Shown: piece after piece, positions 22,684-26,703 of the stretch
Layout: every line of letters starts with the position of its first letter
Numbering within the stretch: the stretch's first letter is position 1
Origin: Hydromicrobium sp964517765
Lineage (GTDB): Bacteria; Actinomycetota; Humimicrobiia; Humimicrobiales; Humimicrobiaceae
Length of the DNA: 26,703 nt
Assembly (NCBI GenBank): GCA_964517765.1
Contig: CAZFEN010000018.1
Location: forward strand, 1-26,703
Direction: 5' to 3'
Position numbers and translations under genes: made by a program
Notes under the pieces: model-generated
The model's database searches: none
Told to the model about the DNA's origin: nothing
What the model saw: only the letters and a program-made list of their open reading frames with translations

Positions 22684-24929
22684 TCCAATTCCTCCTTGCT
22701 AAGCTGCGACAGGGCAATTTCCCGGTAAGTATCACAACTCTTCATCAGTTCCCTGTGAGTGCCTTTGCCTGCAATTTTGCCATCTTCAAGAACAACGATT
22801 TGTTCTGCATTCATAACAGTTCCCACACGCTGGGCAATAATAAGGATTGTACTTTGCCTGGAGTAGGATTTAAGTGCCTTACGGAGTGCCGAATCTGTTT
22901 TGAAGTCAAGAGCGGAAAAACAATCATCCAAAACAAGGATTTCAGGATTTTTAACAAGTGCACGGGCAATTGAAAGCCTTTGGTTCTGACCACCCGATAC
23001 ATTTTTTCCACCCTGTGAAATTTCCGATTTAAAACCTTCAGGTTTTTCACTTATGAATTCCATTGCCTGCGCCACCTCTGCAGCTGTTATTAATTTATCT
23101 TCACTTGCATTTTCATCTGCATAACGCAGGTTGCTTTCAATAGTGCCGCTGAAGAGTATGCTTTTCTGAGGTACATATCCAATCTTACCTCGCAAATCAT
23201 GTTGTTTGACTTCCCTTATATCGATACCATTAACGAGTATCTTTCCCTTGCTGATATCATAAAAACGCAGAATAAGATTAATAAGTGTTGATTTGCCTGA
23301 ACCGGTAGGTCCAATAAATGCTGTTGTCTGCCCCGGTTTTGTTGTAAAGTTTATATCATGCAGCACATCCTCATCGGCCCCGGGATATCTGAATGAAACA
23401 TTTCTGAACTCAATTACTCCATGGCTGGAACCGTTAAAATGCTTCGGGTCTTGAGGATCTCGAATAATAGACTCAGTGTCCAATACATCGGCAACACGGC
23501 CGGCAGAAACTGAAGCCCTTGGTACCATTATGAACATTATAGACATCATCAGGAAGGCCATAACAATCAACATCGCATACTGCAAAAATGCCATCATATC
23601 ACCAACCTGCATTTTAGATTGTGCTACCTGATGTGAACCTACCCAGATAATGAGCAGAGACAGACCGTTCATCAGAAATATTATAATCGGCATCATTAAG
23701 ACCATTACACGATTTATAAATAAATTTGTCTTTGTAAGGTCAGTATTGGCCCGGTCAAAGCGATCTTCTTCAAATTTCTGTTTGTTAAATGCTCTTATTA
23801 CCATCATACCCGAGAGGTTTTCACGTGTTATAAGGCTCAGACGATCGATAAGGTTCTGAATAATTTTGAATTTTGGTAAAGCTATAGAGAATACCACAAT
23901 TATAAGAGAGATTAGAGTAACAATGGCAACAGCGATAATCCAGGACATTGATGTGCTTTTATCAAGTGCAAGTATTATTCCTCCGATACCCAGAATGGGT
24001 GCATAGAAGACAATTCTTATCAGTATTATGATAAGCATTTGGATCTGGGTAATATCATTGGTTGACCTTGTGATAAGTGAGGCAGTAGAGAATTTATCAA
24101 ACTCAGCATTTGAAAAATTTTCAACTTTATCAAACACCTTTTTACGCAGGTTCCTTGATAGTCCGGCTGCTACTCTTGCAGAAAGGTATCCGACTGTAAC
24201 CGTAGAAGCCGCAGATAAAAGGGATAAAAGAAGCATTAGTAGTCCCGTACGCCAGATATAATTACTCTGAATCTTATTTGTATCCATACCGAGGGCAGAG
24301 TACTCTGCTTTTACAGATCCAACAGCCATTTGTGCTACCATTTTGTCACCTATTGCCTCAAACTGCTTATCAATAGCAGTACGGATCTTCAAAAGCTGAT
24401 CGGCAGGTAAATTTGCAAGCATATTAAAAATCTGGTCCGATGTCATATCTCCCGGAATCTTTGTCAGATCAAGACCCAGTTCGCTGCCAGCAGCCGCCGC
24501 CCTGGATGGGTCCGCTATAATCTGTTCGATACCGGAAACGGCAAGAAATGCTTTTCCCACTAAAGGATTAATCCTATCGGTTTCTTTCTGATCAATTTTT
24601 TTCAGTACATAAATAGCCTCTTTACTGAGCTGTGGATAATCCTTTAAATATTTATCATAATCTGAAGAGGTGTTAGCGATAAGTGTATAATTCTTCAGTA
24701 CCTCTGCTTTGTCATCTGCACTCATAAATATGGTAAGTTTTTTCATTTCATTCAGGCGGATTGCTTTCGGCACAGCATTTTTTATACCGCCCTGCTGTAT
24801 GCCATTGTTTACTATATTCGACATATAGTCAGGAAGTGAAAGGTCAGCCATTGCCTGAACAAACAACAGGACAATGGCAATTAAAATCATAAGAATAAAA
24901 GGTTTGAGGTATCTGGTCAGTCTGATCAT
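22680..24929 (-). CDS. ABC exporter half-transporter, degenerate-site subunit with large extracytoplasmic insertion
   Basis: 749 residues. The first membrane helix (about 12-30) is followed by an insert of roughly 190 residues (33-224) of soluble, helix-rich sequence before the second helix starts near W226. It therefore faces the outside. The nucleotide-binding domain has Walker A GPTGSGKST from residue 540, signature VSGGQ, and a Walker B 'ILVLDDCFSALD' in which the catalytic Glu is Asp (D669). The H-loop His is Gln (Q700, 'IIAQRVG'). These changes mark the non-catalytic site of a heterodimer. It overlaps marR upstream and its partner downstream, each by 4 bases (ATGA), so the three genes are co-translated. 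Confidence 0.93.
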   Translation of the reverse strand: MIRLTRYLKPFILMILIAIVLLFVQAMADLSLPDYMSNIVNNGIQQGGIKNAVPKAIRLNEMKKLTIFMSADDKAEVLKNYTLIANTSSDYDKYLKDYPQLSKEAIYVLKKIDQKETDRINPLVGKAFLAVSGIEQIIADPSRAAAAGSELGLDLTKIPGDMTSDQIFNMLANLPADQLLKIRTAIDKQFEAIGDKMVAQMAVGSVKAEYSALGMDTNKIQSNYIWRTGLLMLLLSLLSAASTVTVGYLSARVAAGLSRNLRKKVFDKVENFSNAEFDKFSTASLITRSTNDITQIQMLIIILIRIVFYAPILGIGGIILALDKSTSMSWIIAVAIVTLISLIIVVFSIALPKFKIIQNLIDRLSLITRENLSGMMVIRAFNKQKFEEDRFDRANTDLTKTNLFINRVMVLMMPIIIFLMNGLSLLIIWVGSHQVAQSKMQVGDMMAFLQYAMLIVMAFLMMSIMFIMVPRASVSAGRVADVLDTESIIRDPQDPKHFNGSSHGVIEFRNVSFRYPGADEDVLHDINFTTKPGQTTAFIGPTGSGKSTLINLILRFYDISKGKILVNGIDIREVKQHDLRGKIGYVPQKSILFSGTIESNLRYADENASEDKLITAAEVAQAMEFISEKPEGFKSEISQGGKNVSGGQNQRLSIARALVKNPEILVLDDCFSALDFKTDSALRKALKSYSRQSTILIIAQRVGTVMNAEQIVVLEDGKIAGKGTHRELMKSCDTYREIALSQLSKEELE

Positions 24930-25390
24930 TTATTTTTTCTCTTTCCAATCTGTTCCTTAAGTAAGATCTTACCTGCAATTTTATCGTTAAGTTGACAATA
25001 TTTTAGAAGCTCGTCATCATCCAGAACATCAAATAGTAAAGATAATGTCTTAAAACTTTTATTTTTTATTGAATCAAATTGATCCTTGAATTTTCCGGAT
25101 AACTCTATTTTTAAAGTCCGGCGATCATCAGGATTTCTTTTTCTTAAAAGCAGCCCTTTATTTACCAGGCCATTAACAATCTGTGTTGCTGCACTGCTTG
25201 TAGTATCGAGTAAATTAGCAAGATCCTTGATATTTATAGTTCCATTACTTTTTACAAGGTATAAGACCAACCACTGCGGATGTGTAATTTGTATACCCGC
25301 AGAGAAAAAGTGGAGTTCAGTAGCAATCTCATGCTTTATTGCGCGGATATCCTCGAGAATCTTTTCGATTAGCTTTCTTCTATCATCCAT
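24926..25390 (-). CDS. MarR-family transcriptional regulator
   Basis: 154 residues. Winged helix-turn-helix: 'ITHPQWLVLYLVKSNGTINIKDLANLLDTTSSAATQIVNGLVNKGLLLRKRNPDDRRTLKIELS' region contains the recognition helix ('TTSSAATQIVNGLV') and the wing ('RNPDDRRTLKIELS') with the typical D-x-R-R. Dimerisation helices lie at both ends. It is the first gene of the exporter operon and is probably its repressor, released by a compound the exporter removes. Twin operator boxes lie 43-79 bases upstream over the promoter. No clear ribosome-binding site precedes ATG 25390. Confidence 0.92.
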   Translation of the reverse strand: MDDRRKLIEKILEDIRAIKHEIATELHFFSAGIQITHPQWLVLYLVKSNGTINIKDLANLLDTTSSAATQIVNGLVNKGLLLRKRNPDDRRTLKIELSGKFKDQFDSIKNKSFKTLSLLFDVLDDDELLKYCQLNDKIAGKILLKEQIGKRKNK

Positions 25391-25432
25391 ATCAATTCAT
25401 AAAATTACAATTCAAATTAGTTACATTAAAAA

Positions 25433-25469
25433 TTAGTTAAGCTACTAATCAAATTAGTATCTTAACTAA
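25433..25469 (-). promoter_or_regulatory. Twin MarR operator boxes over the exporter promoter
   Basis: Two copies of TTAGT-N6-ACTAA lie at 25433-25448 and 25454-25469, exactly 21 bp apart (two helical turns). The two together form a 37-base near-perfect palindrome (TTAGTTAAG...CTTAACTAA outside, TACTAAT-caa-ATTAGTA inside, one mismatch). A degenerate third half-box TTAGT starts at 25417. The right box covers the probable -10 element. Confidence 0.8.
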
Positions 25470-25486
25470 ATAATTTTTTTTGTCAA
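25456..25486 (-). promoter_or_regulatory. Promoter of the marR-ABC operon
   Basis: On the minus strand TTGACA (25486-25481) is a perfect -35. A -10 candidate GATACT (25461-25456) follows after 19 bases, slightly long, and lies inside the right operator box. At 17 bases the hexamer is AAGATA, a poor match. Confidence 0.55.
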
Positions 25487-25552
25487 GATAATTTTAAGAG
25501 AAACTTTAAAAAAAATTATGAGAATAAATTAAAGAAGTTTCTAAGAGGTAGC

Positions 25553-25768
25553 CTGATAAAAAAGGAAATAAAGGGGTATACTTATTATTATCTAAATTAC
25601 AGAGATAATAAAAAAAATATTTTTAAATATTTAGGAAAATTAGATAAAGATGAAATTTCCAAGCTTGAGGATAGTATACAGGAAAGAAGAAAGCTTCAAA
25701 AATTATATAGCCAGGTCAAAAGAAATATAATAAAACTGGAAAAGATATCTCGTGAAAAGAATAAGTAG
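25553..25768 (+). CDS. Small basic coiled-coil ORF without a standard start (possibly inactive)
   Basis: The frame reads 'IKKEIKGYTYYYLNYRDNKKNIFKYLGKLDKDEISKLEDSIQERRKLQKLYSQ...' to TAG 25766: a short beta-hairpin-like part (YYYLNYRDNKKNIFKYLGKL) and a charged helix. This layout, with 'YYYLxYRxxxKxxxKYLGKL' and then a coiled coil, resembles small proteins found beside mobile or toxin-type genes in Firmicutes and archaea; I cannot name the family. No ATG/GTG/TTG exists. CTG 25553, with AGAGG upstream, is the only plausible start, or the start has mutated. About 71 residues if CTG is used. Confidence 0.4.
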   Translation: MIKKEIKGYTYYYLNYRDNKKNIFKYLGKLDKDEISKLEDSIQERRKLQKLYSQVKRNIIKLEKISREKNK

Positions 25769-26070
25769 TTTATTTTTTAAAATATTAAATTCTCTTCATA
25801 AGTGATTTTAAGGAATTTAAAGGATAATTCAAAAATACTTTATGATTTTTTATTAAAATATAACCAGACAGATAAATAATAGAATTTAAAAAAGCGAAGG
25901 TGGCAATCAGGAGTTTTACACAAAACTAATTACAGACTCAACTGGTAGCCCCAAATATTACAATTTCAAACCAAATTATAGAAGAAATTATTGAAATTAA
26001 TGAATTTTATGATTAACTAAGCTCCCCATCTTGGATGCTTTTAGAACATAAAAGATATGAAAAATATATG
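25769..26070. other. AT-rich, probably decayed segment
   Basis: Only short open stretches exist. One, 25893-25994, reads 'GGNQEFYTKLITDSTG' to TGA; another frame over the same bases reads 'ISNQIIEEIIEINEFYD' to TAA, so a frameshifted relic is possible. A 25-codon GTG frame starts after 25800. I recognise no family, promoter or terminator here. It separates the small basic ORF from the glycoside hydrolase. Confidence 0.35.
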
Positions 26071-26703
26071 CTAATTGCTTCCAAAAACAATCGGTACCTG
26101 ACTTATTCTATCATATCCCCACTCTAATGAAGGTTCAATGCCGCTTCCCTCCTGATTTTCATTAAATGTAGCTATTGTTACTTGCATTAGATTCTCGGCG
26201 CCATTTACACGATCCAGATAATTTGAAACGACTCTTAGCATATAATTAAAATCTTCTTTTGTACCACTTAATGGAGGTATGCAATCTCTTTCAGCTGCCA
26301 AACAGGTGTCGTTAAAAGCAGGTATCGCTCCTGGGATAAAATCCTTACCTTTGGACTGTACAACTTTATCCCATCTCGAATATAGTATTTTCAACCTATT
26401 TGCAAAATCAGAAGTATTTTGCGGTCTACCTGCGTAAGCAGTATAGGTAGAAACAGCATCAAATAATTCAATACCATCATAATTATAATTCCAGAAAACA
26501 TGATCTCCTACTAAGTAGACATTAAATCCCTTGCTGTTCATATTCTGCCTTGCAGTATTAATAGCACTTTTCCAGTCACCGCGCATCTCCCTTGTAATAT
26601 AAATCCATAATACGGGCCTTCCATTTATATTAAAGTAATTCGGGTTGGAGAAATAAACATCGGCTATGTGATTCATATCCTCTATAAATGTATTATAGAT
26701 TTC
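26071..26703 (-). CDS. GH99/WbsX-like glycoside hydrolase, 5' end cut by window
   Basis: 210 residues are visible. The frame is open to the right edge, nine codons beyond the internal ATG at 26676, so that ATG is not the real start. 'NPNYFNINGRPVLWIYITREM' and 'ATFNENQEGSGIEPSLEWG' are the pair of blocks typical of glycosyl hydrolase family 99-like and related WbsX-type TIM-barrel enzymes, where the second normally reads NEWxEGxxIEP. Here Trp after NE is Asn. Such proteins act on mannose-rich or O-antigen-type glycans, or occur in secreted sugar-degrading systems. A signal peptide cannot be judged because the N-terminus is outside. Confidence 0.8.
   Translation of the reverse strand, partial: EIYNTFIEDMNHIADVYFSNPNYFNINGRPVLWIYITREMRGDWKSAINTARQNMNSKGFNVYLVGDHVFWNYNYDGIELFDAVSTYTAYAGRPQNTSDFANRLKILYSRWDKVVQSKGKDFIPGAIPAFNDTCLAAERDCIPPLSGTKEDFNYMLRVVSNYLDRVNGAENLMQVTIATFNENQEGSGIEPSLEWGYDRISQVPIVFGSN

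Noticed and set aside
25499..25542. 8-base inverted repeat AGAAACTT/AAGTTTCT as insertion-sequence ends
   Set aside because: Only 28 bases apart, no target duplication and no transposase; such repeats are easily found by chance in this AT-rich stretch.
1..26703. tRNA, rRNA, CRISPR arrays, riboswitches, transposases
   Set aside because: I looked for cloverleaf, repeat-spacer and transposase signatures by eye and saw none. Covariance-model searches were not possible.

Overview
The window is AT-rich bacterial DNA, mostly packed protein genes, with no rRNA, tRNA or CRISPR array that I could see. The best clue to the organism is gene order: tsaE-tsaB-tsaD-groES-groEL followed by guaB3 and guaA. 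This resembles the mycobacterial/actinobacterial order tsaE-tsaB-rimI-tsaD-groES-groEL ... guaB2-guaB3 ... guaA, and GuaB3 itself is typical of Actinomycetota and Cyanobacteria. The codon use and base composition are far too AT-rich for ordinary actinomycetes. The ferredoxin/flavodoxin-type genes would suit an anaerobe. My inference is a deep-branching, low-GC, probably anaerobic relative of Actinomycetota; this is not proven from the window.

Layout. 1-1371: the 3' end of an SPFH/band-7 membrane protein gene, convergent with a small lipoprotein gene. 1462-4687: a rightward run of family-4 uracil-DNA glycosylase, tsaE, tsaB and tsaD (the t6A37 tRNA modification module, without rimI). 4813-6980: groES-groEL behind a CIRCE operator, closed by a hairpin terminator. 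6981-9393: an accessory-looking insert with a decayed PIN-domain gene, an SDR oxidoreductase and a stand-alone E2-type acyltransferase. 9394-16243: plsY, guaB3, guaA, chorismate mutase, DAHP synthase and a PcrA/UvrD helicase. 16250-17362: an M29 aminopeptidase on the other strand, convergent with pcrA.

17363-19769 is a plastic stretch: a GC-richer orphan ORF fragment, a complete vapBC toxin-antitoxin pair with a near-consensus promoter and a perfect inverted-repeat operator, an EFR1-type flavodoxin/ferredoxin, and a flavodoxin gene shortened by an apparent in-frame deletion. 19770-20753 is an aldo/keto reductase. 20761-25390 is a leftward operon of a MarR repressor and two ABC exporter half-transporters, all joined by 4-base overlaps. 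Its promoter region carries two TTAGT-N6-ACTAA boxes spaced exactly 21 bp apart. 25391-26070 is mostly decayed sequence with one small basic ORF lacking a normal start. The right edge cuts a GH99-like glycoside hydrolase.

Functional logic. Housekeeping modules (tRNA modification, chaperonin, GMP synthesis/salvage, entry to the aromatic pathway, DNA repair, phospholipid synthesis) are interleaved with accessory modules. The most informative regulatory elements are CIRCE, the vapBC operator and the MarR double operator. The two ABC subunits show complementary degenerate motifs, as expected for a heterodimeric exporter with one catalytic and one non-catalytic ATP site. I do not see a clearly unprecedented system. 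The most novel-looking items are the SDR/E2-like pair, the MarR operator architecture and the unassigned small ORFs.
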